NCBI GenBank assembly: GCA_000320605.2 | Contig: KB445805.1 | Span: 496,001-560,000 of the forward strand | Source of the DNA: Gelatoporia subvermispora B | Lineage: Eukaryota; Basidiomycota; Agaricomycetes; Polyporales; Gelatoporiaceae | Reading direction: 5' to 3' | Length of the DNA: 64,000 nucleotides | In this document: in pieces, positions 11,123 to 22,946 of the stretch | Numbering within the stretch: the stretch's first letter is position 1 | Layout: each line of letters begins with the position of its first letter | Notes under the pieces: generated by a model | What the model saw: only the letters and a program-made list of their open reading frames with translations | The model's database searches: none | Told to the model about the DNA's origin: nothing | Program-made: the position numbers and the translations under genes

Positions 11123-13059
11123 TCGCGCTTCTGTTCTGTAACGGGTCCCAGGGTCTCGCCCCTCCATTAGTACATGCTGCTTTCTCTCCACACTCAAGCA
11201 TACCTCAGACCATTCTGGTGCATTGTAGAGAACCCCTGATTCCATGCTCATATAGTATGGTGACTCCCGTGCGAGACAGCGAGCAAAGGTCGACACGATG
11301 TCGACGAAAGCCGCGAGAACCATATGGTTTCGACGGAGGCGAGGGATAACCTCGACCAATGTCATGAGTGCTGTGAATATTCGGTGGGCTGTCCGCGGTT
11401 CAGTTTAGACGGCTCGGGTGCGTCTAGACCAACGCCCATGCTTGGAAGGCGGGAAGCAAGAGATTTGCCTTCCGTCCTGGAGCCACCTTCCATAACGTGA
11501 GGCGGTCTAGACACAATTCGACGTGTGCGACTTTCCTGGATTCGGTTCGAGCTACAGCTGAAAGCATCTTCCTGGTCGGAATATAAACGCTGGATGCATT
11601 GATCCGACCCTATGCTCTACCACAGCCTCCATTGCGATGCGAAGTCAGACGCACAGTTCACCTCACCAGTTCAGCGCCCGCAGTGTTTCCGAGCATTCAC
11701 CCAGCACACGTTCACATTGGCAGCAACGCGGCTGCAATACAGGCATCTGCGTAAGCAGAAGTATTCACCGGCCCACAGCATATCGGAGATAGCAATGTCC
11801 AGAACGACATGAGGCCTGGGCCAATCTGCAGAGTCGCTCACAGGACTAACCGAGCTCCTGTGGTAATACTCTAAGAAAGTGATCCTCATCGCTTGTAATT
11901 TGCTGTGATTGGTTCAAATATCTCAGGTTGCTCGATGTGGATGACGTCGCCTGTGCTTCGTATGCGGACCACGTCAAGGAGGGCCACCTTTGTGCCGCAG
12001 TCGTCCCGATATCCGAAACAAAATTGCTATCATGAATAGCGCCGCCGCATTTCATGGGCATGGGCCCACCATACGCCGAGTCGAGTGACAACTCCCCTTA
12101 ATCAGGAAGTCTTCCACCATTGACAGAAGAACAGAACCTGTAACATTATAGATGATCGGGATGAGGCTTCGGGGAGAAGCTGCGATAGTCGCAGTGTTAC
12201 TTCAAGATTAGAGTTCAAGAGCGCCCACTTTGGGTAGGATCGTGGGGTGGCGCAGCACCGGTACGACACGGCCGTACGCGACGAACATGCCGGCAGCCAC
12301 GTCCTGGGGGTTTGCCGGGGTCTCGACCAGCGAATTGACCGTATGTCGTGAAGTTGAGTCGAGTACGCCTAGAATACGTGGCTCTTCTTAAACGTCCGGG
12401 CAGCACATGAGAACACGGCTGAGAACGAGATTGGCGTAGTCCAACGTGTTCGGCTTCCAATCAGAATGATCAACAAATCAGGGCTTCAAATGGCAGGCCT
12501 TGTAGTGCGTAGCCGATCGAGGAACGCGCCGGAAGGGGGTATTGCGAATATGGCAGTCGCGACATTCGGGTTCGCTGTCGGGATGTGGATCAGGTCTATA
12601 GTTGACTCTATGTCGTGAAATACTTAATAATACATTTCCTTCAGTCTCGGCTCGCTTGTGAGAGATATGGGTCTAGACCGAGAGGCTCATTGCCAACACC
12701 GCGCGGAGCGTGCGTTTTCGTATCAATTGCGAGAAACCCAAGAGTATCGCAGAGTAGATTGTGCGGCGTGCCCACAGATGAGGGGGACCGAATTTCTCCG
12801 AAGAAAGCGGCACAAACTTCGTTCTGTAGATCGCATCGGGAGTGAATGCGCGAAGTCAATGCCATGAGCATAGATCGAAAGGCGGTTTGCCCCTATATGA
12901 TACCTCAGTGGAACTAGGTCATGAGAACCTCCACGGTTACTACTTGGCATTGTCTGCAAAGGGCGAAATTGCGCGGGTATGTGAAGGGAATTGCAGCCGA
13001 ATCCACCCTATGAAAGAGGAAAGAGCTGGGAAGCAGAGGAGTCAATGTAAGGCAATGTC
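11123..13059. other. Intergenic, 1.9 kb, no supported gene
   Basis: Fragments of open frame occur on the minus strand near 11078-11365, 11846-12091 and 12215-12460, none with a family signature. A TATAAAC-like element lies near 11582 without an obvious gene behind it. No long inverted or direct repeat typical of an intact transposon was seen. Confidence 0.45.
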
Positions 13060-13488
13060 ATGATTTCGGCGAGACTCACATTCCTGAGCGCTGCGCGGCA
13101 CTTTTCAATAGCTTCTAGCCCTGCGCCGGTTCAGAAGCCGAAACCACGCAGAGATAACCGCGACAAACGTGCTACGAAAGACGAGGTGAGCATGCGTAGC
13201 ATTGTTTTCTGCCATTCTGGGTTTCCCATTACGTGGCAGTCGAAGGGAGCAACGCATTGAGCGCAGCCTGGACGCGTGGTTGAACAGGCTGATCACGTAC
13301 TGGCAGGTGCCTCGATGTAACCTGGTGATGACAATGATGTACACAATCAGAAAGTCACGCTGCTATCCGCCCTAGTGGGCGCGGCTCGTCTCCGAAGGTG
13401 GAGTAGCATAGCCGCCATGGTAATTGGATTAAGCCTCTCGTGCATCGAGGACGGAAATGCAGCAACGTCTGATCGGTGTGGCTCATAA
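13060..13488 (+). CDS. Doubtful small spliced gene with presequence-like N-terminus
   Basis: A possible three-exon gene (13060-13185, 13250-13306, 13351-13488; 107 codons, 106 aa) has in-phase junctions. The first 20 residues (Met, Ile, Ser, Ala, Arg, Leu, with two Arg and no acidic residue) resemble a mitochondrial presequence, and a Lys/Arg-rich segment follows. The third exon encodes a short hydrophobic stretch. The acceptor of the second exon is not strong, no family was recognised and the model could be chance. It stands alone in a gene-poor region between the GLTP and second WOPR genes. Confidence 0.22.
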
Positions 13489-14696
13489 TGAAAGTTCCGT
13501 GCTTCATTTCCACTGCGATGGCCCTGGCTTGAATGTACTGAGGAGATATTCAATGCGTTTATGCACAAACCTGAGACGCGTAAACGTTCACAAAGACACC
13601 GAACGATAACGAAGAAGCGCTCTATTGCAGCAAGCTAAAAATCTGGAAGAGACGGGGACCCATGGGGTCGTGTAGAGGAGGAATGACGCTGAAGGAAGTC
13701 AACAATCTTGCGTTCCGCGAATACGTTTGTGCGCTCATATTCGTCGGTCGGAACATGATATGAAAGAGAGAAGATACGTCTCACCTGTTCGTGCCTTCGC
13801 GGAGTCAATCATCTTCCTTCGGTTAGACAAGGGCAAGTTTGATTCCACCGAGCTTGAGAAAGGAAGGGAATAACCACGGTGTGACCCGTCTGTTCCCGCT
13901 GGTCCAAGTTACCCAAGAAGGCTCGGAGCGAGCCACACATCGTATACATGGCGCTTGATGCAAGGCGTCACACAATCATGTTGTCTTGAAGTTTTCCCGA
14001 TACCAGGAACACGCTGAGTCGACGTCTGTGTGCCAACAGAGCCGCCAAGTAGACTCTTTTGACGTCGGGACTCGGACGTCTGAAAGGTGCGCGGCGATAC
14101 ACCGCAGGGTGCTCTGTTTAACCGGACCATGACTGACGTAAACGGCTCGCGTGGGGCGACTCGAGTCGCTTGAGGCCTCCCTTTGTTGCACGCCCGAGGG
14201 TCGTCGACGACGTCGCTGTGTACCAATCTGGGAACTCAAGCTTCATATAATGTAATTTCGAGGTAAGAACTATGGGAATTCTCCCAAAATCACCGACCAC
14301 CGACACCCACCTTTTTCGGCCGGATCGTTCCGTGCAATTGGTATGAGAGTTCGAAGTCCGGTGAAGACGCTACGATTTGAAACGGACTCCGTTGCGACTC
14401 CATAAATCTGGATTCGCCATGCCACGCATGCCGTTATCAACATCCGGAACGAGTTGGTGCTGCAGTCGGCGAACGTGGAGATGGAGCTCGAGATAGAGTT
14501 ACGATGGGTTCCAGATTGAGAGGTCCGAATTGCGGTTTCCAGAAGGTGCGTTGACCTGGAACCGCAATTGCAGTTCTCTCCTTGACGTCGTAAGAATAGC
14601 CCCAAATCCTGTAGCGACAAGCTTCCTACAAGTCGATCAGCTGATGGCCTCCGTCAAAGGTAAATACGACCAATAGCGTCCCGGTGACGGAACTCG
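13489..14696. other. Intergenic, 1.2 kb, no supported gene
   Basis: Overlapping minus-strand frames at 13909-14306 and 14270-14620 have no recognisable content. The right end leads into the TATA box and leader of the second WOPR gene. Confidence 0.45.
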
Positions 14697-14755
14697 TATA
14701 TAGGCTCGCGGAACTTCCTCCTACATCCACATCCTCCCTTCGAGTCATCCTCATC
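14697..14755 (+). promoter_or_regulatory. TATA element and pyrimidine leader of the second WOPR gene
   Basis: TATATA at 14697-14702 lies 59 nt before the ATG and is followed by a CT-rich leader. This mirrors the arrangement in front of the longer paralogue at 2223, with a shorter distance to the start. Confidence 0.45.
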
Positions 14756-15699
14756 ATGCCCACTATCACCAATGTACGCATCCGCGACGTGCGCGATGCG
14801 GAGATCCTCTTTCATGCAGTGTACCTCAAGCGCCTGAGTCTTAGATGTAAACGCCTTAGCGATGAGGAGAAAGCTCAGCTGCGGCCAGGCCATGTCTACG
14901 TATGGCTACATGGATACCCCGACCCTCTTGGTGGATCCACAGGAGACATACAGCGATTCACGGAAGGGAGGAGATGGGGCCCGTCCAAAGCCCGGGATGT
15001 AAGCGACACCACACACTACGGATCGCATACCTTCTCACACTCGACATTGATAGTCATTCCTTCTGTACTACGAGAAGGGGACACCAATCAAGCCTAACAT
15101 TCCCGGTTTCAGGTATAGTGACGGTTTTTAGAAACCACACCCCGCGCCTTTCGCGCTAACACGTTGTCAAAGCCAGCCATTGGTCAAGCTGACATACTCT
15201 GTCACCATAAACATTCCTTCGGGTCCCCCGAAGAAGTGGCACTTGAGTGAGTGCACCGTGCATGTGATGCCTACGAGGCTGAATATTAAGCGCAGACGCG
15301 TATTATACGCATACTTCATATGACCGCTTGCTCACTTTAGACCAGATCCCGGGGTTGCGAGACATAGAGCCTCCACGAGGCATGTATGTGTGTGCTCGAG
15401 CGACCACAGCACGGAGACCCGTGACCCAGGATCAACAAGGGGGCGAGCCTGAGGACGAGGATGATAACGAGGATGACGTTGAGCAGAATGTTGGTATTCT
15501 ACCAACGCGGTCCTCGCATGCTCGTCCTATCATGCCTAACCAGACGGACTCTGTCAATGCTCTTGGTGTGCCCGGTGGGCGCCCTACCCCCGCGAGAATC
15601 ACCCTTGCGCCTCTGGAGTACCTACAAAACTCCACGCCACGGCCTCGCGACCCGATGGACGACGAATTGTTGCGATGTTTTCGCCGCTGCGTCTTGTAA
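14756..15699 (+). CDS. Gti1/Pac2 (WOPR) family regulator, short paralogue
   Basis: Predicted exons 14756-14998, 15054-15112, 15173-15246 and 15296-15699 sum to 260 codons (259 aa). WOPR block one is clear (FHAVYLKRL, LRPGHVYVW, RFTEGRRWGPSKARD), followed by FLLYYEKG, LVKLTYSV and KKWHLNAYYT, the last rebuilt across an intron. The three introns interrupt the domain at the same places as in the paralogue at 2223: after the RD of block one, between FL.YYE and the KLTYS strand, and inside the WHLN motif. The tail after the WOPR domain is only about 115 residues and acidic (a run of Glu/Asp near residue 160), so most of the low-complexity transactivation-type region of the longer paralogue is missing. 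The DNA-binding segment is more divergent than its partner, but no stop or frameshift interrupts it. Confidence 0.85.
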
Positions 15700-18600
15700 C
15701 TCCACAAGATGATACGCAGATACAGTACGAGAGGCGCCACGCGCAGCGTATACATCTTTGGACATTCTAGTCATAATTCTGTCGTCTATGTCTTCATTTT
15801 ACTTGTATCAGTATGAACAAAGGATTGCATATGTACGTCCCACATATCCTCGTATACGAATTGACACGACCTGAACCATGCCCCTCGCAACGTGCCCAAG
15901 CACTCCCACCATCAGGCTGATTCCGGAGGTTCGAGCCATTGTACTGGAAGATTTCTTGACATGAGTTGTACGGTTCGCACTTGACACAATGGATGGCGTC
16001 TGTTGAGCGCTGAGCTTCCATGAGGGATATAATTCGATATAGTGGTTCCTGGAATTATGTAGTCGCACGGCCTCGCTTAGCCAAGATGCAACGAGGCTTC
16101 GGAGAGACGACTCAACCGTAGTGGTCCACATCTACCATACGAGATCCGACTTGAGGAATGGGTGCGAGTCAGAAGACGCCTTTGCCAATTCACCAGGCTA
16201 GCCGGAGGATTTAGAGGATAAGCATGGGTGACGTCGAACCCCCGGAAGCTAAGCAATTCATGGCAGCTGGCGGAAGAAGGGTAAGTATGATGCGAGGTCA
16301 GCAAGCGTGTGTCGCGTTTGCCTTCGATCCTGGGTCGAGTAATAGAACCTCACATTACGAGACGAGATACGCAGCCATGAAGTGCTGCGCTGTGGCCATG
16401 GTCGTCTGATTGCTATTTCGGCCAATATTCATCAGGTATCGAGCATTAACGAGTTCTAGCGACGGTCGATGTCGCCACTGCGTCGGTCGCTGGGAACCGG
16501 CGGCTCAAATTGATCAGGGCCGCCCGCTGGAGGGTACCCGGGACCGGGCCACAGATTCACGTGAGAGTAAGAGGCGAAACTGACCCGAAAAGGACACCCG
16601 CCTCGAACAAAGCAGCCGCTGTGGGTACGTTGCCCGAGTTAGCATATGTCCTTGGTATATGTACATAGAATCACGACATATGAAATTTCGCTGCCAAAGT
16701 TTGCTTGGCAGGACACGAGCATATGAACACGCATGTCGAGCTCTCTGCAGCGGAGTCGCTCGGCTTGCATGCATATCTCCCAGATCACTTTGACAGAACG
16801 TGTTGATCGATGGCACCCGATATGCTTCGCGCGGCGCTACCATGAGCTTGTTCAACATGTTGTCAAAACGATGGAGAATCTTGGGGGGTTTTGACCCTTT
16901 TCTGCATCCAGAGCGCAGCAGATATCTTTGTCGGAGTTCTCCCAGGCTTACTCGCGGCGCTCACAAAGCGCCGCGGGCCCATAAAAAGGTGTGATGAATC
17001 GGTATTTCTCCGTCATTCGTCCGGTTAGCTTGACAGCTTGGCGTATGTAGTTAGCTCGTATTAGCTCGTATTTGCAAGGGGTTAGATGCCTGGATCAATG
17101 GAGATTTGGCGATGGTCGTTACTACCTCCATCGTCTTGGCCATGACCGCCCGGCCCGAGCTAATTTGTTGCCATTCTAGAATACGCTGATCATGCGAATG
17201 CAGATTAGGTATTATGCATTCAATCAATTCCCATCTGGTCCCCGTTGTGCACTGCCAAACGTCATTGTTGGATGAGCAATAGAGATGAAGACGATTGTGA
17301 GGGTTTACAACAGCTAGAAATTGTGAATGCTTCAAAGGCGCTGGCAGGGCAACGAGACCCGTTTTGACCATCGCGTTTAGTGCGGCCGATGTATGATCAA
17401 TATGGAACAGCTGCGAAGGGACACAACAAATGAAGCAGTGTTTCAAATTGGCCATACTTCAGGGTAGTTACATACTTTCAATTTTCGCGAGCATGAGAAC
17501 TCGAGGTACCGACCTCATTAAGTGGCTGAGCGCACGAGCGCACAAGCGCAATGAACGAAAAGTGCCGACCGCAACCGAAGCAAGCGATCAATGGTTCGCA
17601 AAATGCCGACTGCATGTGAACGAGCGATCTGTGGCTTCGAGGCAAAGACTGAGGTCAGAGTCCAGACTGCACACGAAAATCTACAGTAACTCCATCTGAA
17701 GCCCCAATGGTACAGATCGCTTTTCGCTGGCCACACTGCCTCTCTGCACGTGCAATCATTTGTCAACTACGAACTGGAATGCGTAGCTCAGCGCTAAGGG
17801 ATCACATGGTGCTGCTTGTTAGTACCCTTCCAAGATTGTACATTCAGGCGGTGTGCTTTCCCTATGCGGAGGATCCACCACGCATGATCATCGAGTGAAA
17901 GGGTCCCGATTTTGCCGGTGCCAGCGCGTATTCACGAAGCAGAGGCGATCTGAGATGCGAAGCCATCTTGCGTAGCCTAGGCAAGCTGCCTGCCACATGC
18001 ACGAGAGGCAACAATCCCTCATAAAAACATGTCAACAGGCGGAAACAGACACATATACTCCCGGGAACTTTACGCTGGAATGGTGATACACAAGGTCAGC
18101 TGGTGCAACGTGAGCCGAGCATGGTATGCCGTCAGAGGAGCTCCGGATGGCAGGAATTGGAAGTCTTTCCACACCGGATCCGAATTTTCCCTTCCTGATT
18201 ACGATATAAGCCAGGGATAGACTAGGTGATATTGTCTTCTTAACCAATTGGAAGGCTCAGTACGCTCTCAAATAAGCTCTCACGAGGTCAGATCGCCCCA
18301 AACTAAGCGCTAGACGCGGGGAATGGCTACAAACCACAGGTAAGTTCGGGATCGCTCGAGAAAGGACCTAGGCTCAAAAATCTAGGTCTGCGGGGTCAGT
18401 ATACTCCTGCACTATATACGTTTCAAAACCGACCAAACAAACTGGATGAATATCGCTGACAGTAGTATCTAATTCATATTGCAACGTTACCTGGAGACCC
18501 AGTCATAATTTCTAAGTATGGGCTATGACCCGGTTCTGATACGCTTCAAGTTGATCATGAGGCGTTTTCGTTCCGCTTTTGAGTGGTACGAAGACCCTTC

Positions 18601-20136
18601 GGGTGAATTTCTTCGACAGCTCGACAGCACGTACTGCTCAGATTGGCGAGAATATTGTATCTTCAGGGTTGATAGGAAGATGGGCATCGAGAAGCCCGCG
18701 GAGCACAGGACGCTGGGTATCGATAGACGTACTATTTACCTAGGCGAGTTATATTTAGTTCGCACACAGCTAGACAGTCACAGCTGCTCTTCGACGGCCG
18801 CGAAAGATTATTTCGAGAACGGAACTCGAAGACGTCCTTCCATGTGCAGACCACAAAAAGCTCCTCACCACGCCACATCCGTTTTTCAACTGGCGGCCGA
18901 CGTGTTGGCGCTACATTACAGCGTGGGCAGACGAGCAGCTCACAGGAGTGTCTTCGGGGCACAACCCAGACAGATAAGCTATCGGTGTCAAAATGAATTT
19001 AGTGGACACCCGTCACCGTCAGCTGCGTTATTACCACACGGAGCATACGCCATCACCGCCCGAATTACAACGAGGCCGTGAAGCCTATCAGCACGCGCGA
19101 CGATCTCAAGAATTCTGCACGTTCTGCGCGGTGGCTGGGGTCGGCGGCAGCCGTGCGTAATATGAAGGAGGACCGCTGTTTCTGCCACTTCACCTGAGCC
19201 TCATTTCAGCAAACCTAGCTCGACTATTAAGGATGGAAGTCTTGGAAGGCCGCAATCTACCCGAATGCATTCATCTCTGTGTTACAACGCAGCAAATCTT
19301 AGCGGGGGGAGATCCAATGACGGTCGATGTTTCGAGAAATCAACGGAACACTCGAGGAATACACATTGATGGCTGGACAAGTCCCTGCCAATTACTCCGA
19401 CAGCACCTGGCCGCTTATGGCTTGCCACGTCTACGACGCATTTGCCGCGAACAAATCAAGGGTCCGAAGGCGTGGGTAGGGAGGATCAGAAGAAGTCCCG
19501 CGAATTCGCCCGGGCAAGGTCAGCTGGATTATACATACAGAGTATAGGCGTGATAGAAGCAGGAGGTACGAACGTTATTTTCACGCTTGCGAAGCAGAGG
19601 ACACCATGCATGCGGGTATAGTATCACGGAGCACCGTGTCAGCATGCCTACTGCTTTCGACCGGTCTATTCTTCAGCCACAGAGACTGGGCCCCGCAAGG
19701 GGACCTCGACACTGAACGAACACGCTACGGTCTTGTGGTAAGCTGCAGAACTCCCCCTCCCCACTTGGAGCAGCGTGCCCGTCAAGTGGCGGGCGAGGTG
19801 TCAGGCGACGGAGTCTCCCCACCATAGCTCGACTCTATTGCCTTATAGTCTCTCGAACCCCTCAAAAACCGGGCGACGACGCGAATAGATAAGCCACGGG
19901 GAGCGAGTAGGAGCGACGGAGCTGAGTGTCTCGGTTACGCCAGGGCATGTGAATGGTCGGCCACCATATATGAGGTGCACCGAGTTCCGGGGAGTAGGTA
20001 CGTGTCGTCCGTGGACTGCGTCTCCTCTTTCCTCCGAACGTGACGTTAACAGCAGATGGAAACATAATAAGGGCGCAATGAGGCTTGAAACCTGGCCTGC
20101 ACCAGCCAGATCGCGCCTGCATGCTGCTCTGGTCTA
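15700..20136. other. Gene-poor region, 4.4 kb
   Basis: No recognisable gene. Open frames are short and appear on all six frames, the longest being 18518-19081 (187 codons, no motif). Composition is more AT-rich than the genic parts. I saw no terminal repeats, transposase or reverse transcriptase motifs, but old fully decayed elements cannot be excluded by eye. A small direct repeat (TTAGCTCGTA twice) lies at about 17050-17070. Confidence 0.45.
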
Positions 20137-21727
20137 TTACGTTGCGCCTGAGAGCCCTGGAAGAGACCCCTCCTCTCCGCCTTCACGGGGCTTCGACTTC
20201 CTCGCGACAAGAGGCAGCTGCATGACCGGCGACGGCTCCATCTGCATCGTGCGCACGCTGCCCTGGGACTGCGACGCGGAAAGCGGGCGCGAATAGCCGG
20301 TCTGCTTCGTGCTCACGTTCTGGGAACGGGCAGGAGTGCGGGACGGGGACGCCCTGGGCGACCGAAGACTGTTACTCCGCCGGGGGGTGAGTGGTATAGA
20401 CCCTAAGCTTCCCGCGACGGCCCAATAGTCGTCCCCGCACGCGAACGCGGGGGAGGCGAGGCGTCCGTGAGCAACCAGAGTGGTATCTGTCTGGTCACTC
20501 GAGGATGCGGCGCTGACGTCCACCATCTCGTGCGCCCAGTCCTGCTCGTCGCTCGAGCTGGACGCCTGGCCGCTGGTCGAGTCGAGTGACAGCCGCGCAA
20601 TCAGGGCCTCGCTGACCGAGGAGACGAGGCGCCCGGCAGGGGAACTAGATGCTGAGGAAAATGGTAGAGTACGTGATCGGATATGGGAAACGTAAGAAGG
20701 AGTTGAGGGTGGGGCAGAAGCAGGGGGTAGAGATGACGACAACGCGGATGTGCTTGTGGCGGCTGATGATGCTGAGCTTGTGAAGTCTAGAGGGGGTCCG
20801 TAGGGGCTGCCGATGGAACGCGGTAGAGTATGATGTCTAGATGCTGATGAGTGTAGGGATGATGGGGATCGTGAAGAGCGGAGGAAGAAAGACAGCTGAG
20901 ATGCAGGGACTCTGACAATGGTGAACCTGTCCCCCGAGGCACTAGGCGTGTGCTGGTCGTTGCTGCCTGCAGTATCGTCTGACCGCCCAGTTCCCGGGGC
21001 AGGCATGTCGCCCGACACTGCGGCCGCCAGGATATCTGGACTGAATTGCTTGGTGGGGCGCGCAAGCTCGAGGGGAATATACAAAACCTTGCGCAGATGA
21101 ATGGAGTCCGAAGCCCAGAGTTGATTCGCCTTTCGGAGGTCGGCAAGCCTGATGCCGTACTTGAGGGCGACGCCGGCGAGGGAATCTGTCGGGAGTACCT
21201 TCAAAATACCGTAATGAGTATTATTGCATGTACAGCTTTACACACAGGCCTAGGCGTACCTCATGGACGAGGACGACCTTCTCCTCCTCCTTCGCGGGCG
21301 GAACCCTCGACCGATCGTCGGGGGGGTCCAGGCTTACTGCGCTATCGCCATGCGCTGGTGTCAAATCAGAAAGCAGTCGCTTGAGATGCGGGCGTGTGTC
21401 GTGAGCCGAGAAAGGGGTTCTAGTGTGCGTGGTGGCCGAGTCTTTCCTCCTGACGAGCGGATGGTGATTCGTACTCGTCCCCGCCTCCGCCGTCCGCGTC
21501 CGCGCCCGCGCATGTGTGTCGTCGTCCTGCCATGGGTCGTGGTCGGTCCTGCTCCGTCGCGTGGTGCCTTCGGAGCCTCGCCGCCTGACTGCTGGCCGTG
21601 TCTGATGTGGCTTCACGGCCGAGGTAAACGAGGAGGTCGATCGTTCCGCCGGGAGCTCGCTGCGCCACACGAGGGTCGGGTCTGCATCGTCGTCGATACC
21701 GTCGGCGCCAGAGTTACCGTACGGCAT
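20137..21727 (-). CDS. LysM-domain protein, probably intracellular
   Basis: Two predicted exons, 21727-21260 and 21198-20137, encode 509 aa. A single LysM domain at about residues 152-200 is assembled across the intron: VLVHEV, then DSLAGVALKYGI, LRKANQLW and VLYIPL, the order expected of a LysM fold. Intracellular LysM proteins of this kind exist in animals and fungi; LysM otherwise binds chitin or peptidoglycan. There is no signal peptide or membrane segment, so this is not a secreted chitin-masking effector. The N-terminal 150 residues are rich in Arg, Asp, His and Thr, and the C-terminal 300 residues are Ser/Pro-rich, probably disordered and phosphorylated. The start is the first in-frame ATG of a long open exon. 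Its upstream region is the tandem repeat array. Confidence 0.85.
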
Positions 21728-21959
21728 AAGAAAGGATATTCAGAGCAAACGAGAGCGCCGTTGCGCCAGCCCTGGAGGCAGTCGAGGAGGTATGCGGTCG
21801 CCCTCGCATGTGACTTCGACGTCGTCTATGTCAACGTCCGTGGGAAGGCGTCGGTAACGTGCCAGCGCGCGTATACAGATCTAAATCTCCGGCTTTCATT
21901 CGAGAGTCGAGACTCCCAGTACTTGTAAGCAAAGCTACTCCGAACACACAATTCTCGAC
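21728..21959. other. Region between the LysM gene start and the repeat array
   Basis: About 230 bp upstream of the LysM start, the likely core promoter of that minus-strand gene. No specific site was recognised. Confidence 0.4.
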
Positions 21960-22815
21960 GTCTACACACAGGCCTCTCGGGTTAAAGTCGCGATCTCAGG
22001 TTTATCTCTCGGGGCAAGAGGATGCGGACTCGTCAGAAGTACAGATACGTCGTTGACGACTTCTGGATGTCCCACTCTGGGAACATTGATCGACATCCGT
22101 ACGCAAGTCTCTCCGAGTCAAGTCGCGATCTCAGGTTTACTTCCCGGGACATTATCTAGTACAGGATACAAGACTCGTCAGAAATACAGACATGTCGTCG
22201 ACAACGTCTGGATGTCCCACTATGATAATATTACTTGACATCCACACAGTTCTCTCGGAGTAAGGTCGCGATCTCAGGTTTATTTCCCGCGACAGCAGGC
22301 TAATATAGGATACAAGGCTCGTCAGAAGTACAGATGTGTCGTTGACAATTTCTGGATGTCCCACTATGAGAATATCACTTGACATCCGTACGCAGGTCTC
22401 TCGGGGTAAAGTCGCGATCTCAGGTTTATTTACCGGGACAGCAATCTAGTACAGGATACAGGGCTCATCAGAAGTACAGGCACATCGTCGGCGACTTCTC
22501 AATGTACCACCATGACCATGATGAAACAATTCGTCATCCGCACGCAGATCTCTCGGATTGAGGTCGCGATCTCAGGTTTACTTCCCGGGACAGCAATCTA
22601 GTACAGGTACATCGTCGGCGACTTCTGGATGTACCACCATGATGAAACAACTCGTCATCCGCACGCAGATCTCTCAGATTGAGGTCGCAATCTCAGGTTT
22701 ATTGCCCGGGACAGTAATCTAGTACAGGATACAAGGCTGAGCCTTCCAAGACACATCAGAAGTACAGATACATCGTTGACGACTTCTGGATGTCCCACCA
22801 TGAGAATATTACTTA
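21960..22815. repeat. Tandem repeat array, six units of about 120-150 bp
   Basis: A conserved core (GTCGCGATCTCAGGTTTA and close variants) begins at 21987, 22122, 22265, 22411, 22563 and 22684, giving spacings of 135, 143, 146, 152 and 121 bp. Each unit also carries a CGGGACAG-like block, a GTCAGAAGTACAG block and a TTCTGGATGTCCCAC block, followed by GACATCCGTACGCAG. The last two full units carry an inserted or altered ATGATGAAAC stretch, and the final one is joined to a truncated unit. Units differ by scattered substitutions and small indels, so the array is not recent. It lies between the 3' end of the bZIP gene and the 5' end of the LysM gene. Confidence 0.9.
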
Positions 22816-22946
22816 TCGCGAAAGTTTGAGCAAGAAGTAACGAGCGAGGACGCGATGACTTCCGTAGCCTACGCATAGGAGGTGCAACACCGCAAAGCAG
22901 AGTAAGCATTACAGCAGATGACGAAGGGGGTACAGACAATCGCCAT

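Noticed and set aside
15132..15246. Alternative exon 2 of the short WOPR gene starting after TTTTAG at 15131
   Set aside because: It keeps the frame but loses the conserved FL.YYE strand; the model with exons 15054-15112 and 15173-15246 restores it and matches the paralogue's introns.
15700..20136. Possible transposable element
   Set aside because: No terminal repeats, target duplications or transposase/reverse transcriptase motifs were seen.
21960..22815. Possible CRISPR-like array
   Set aside because: Units are long, degenerate throughout and without short identical repeats separated by unique spacers; the genome is eukaryotic.
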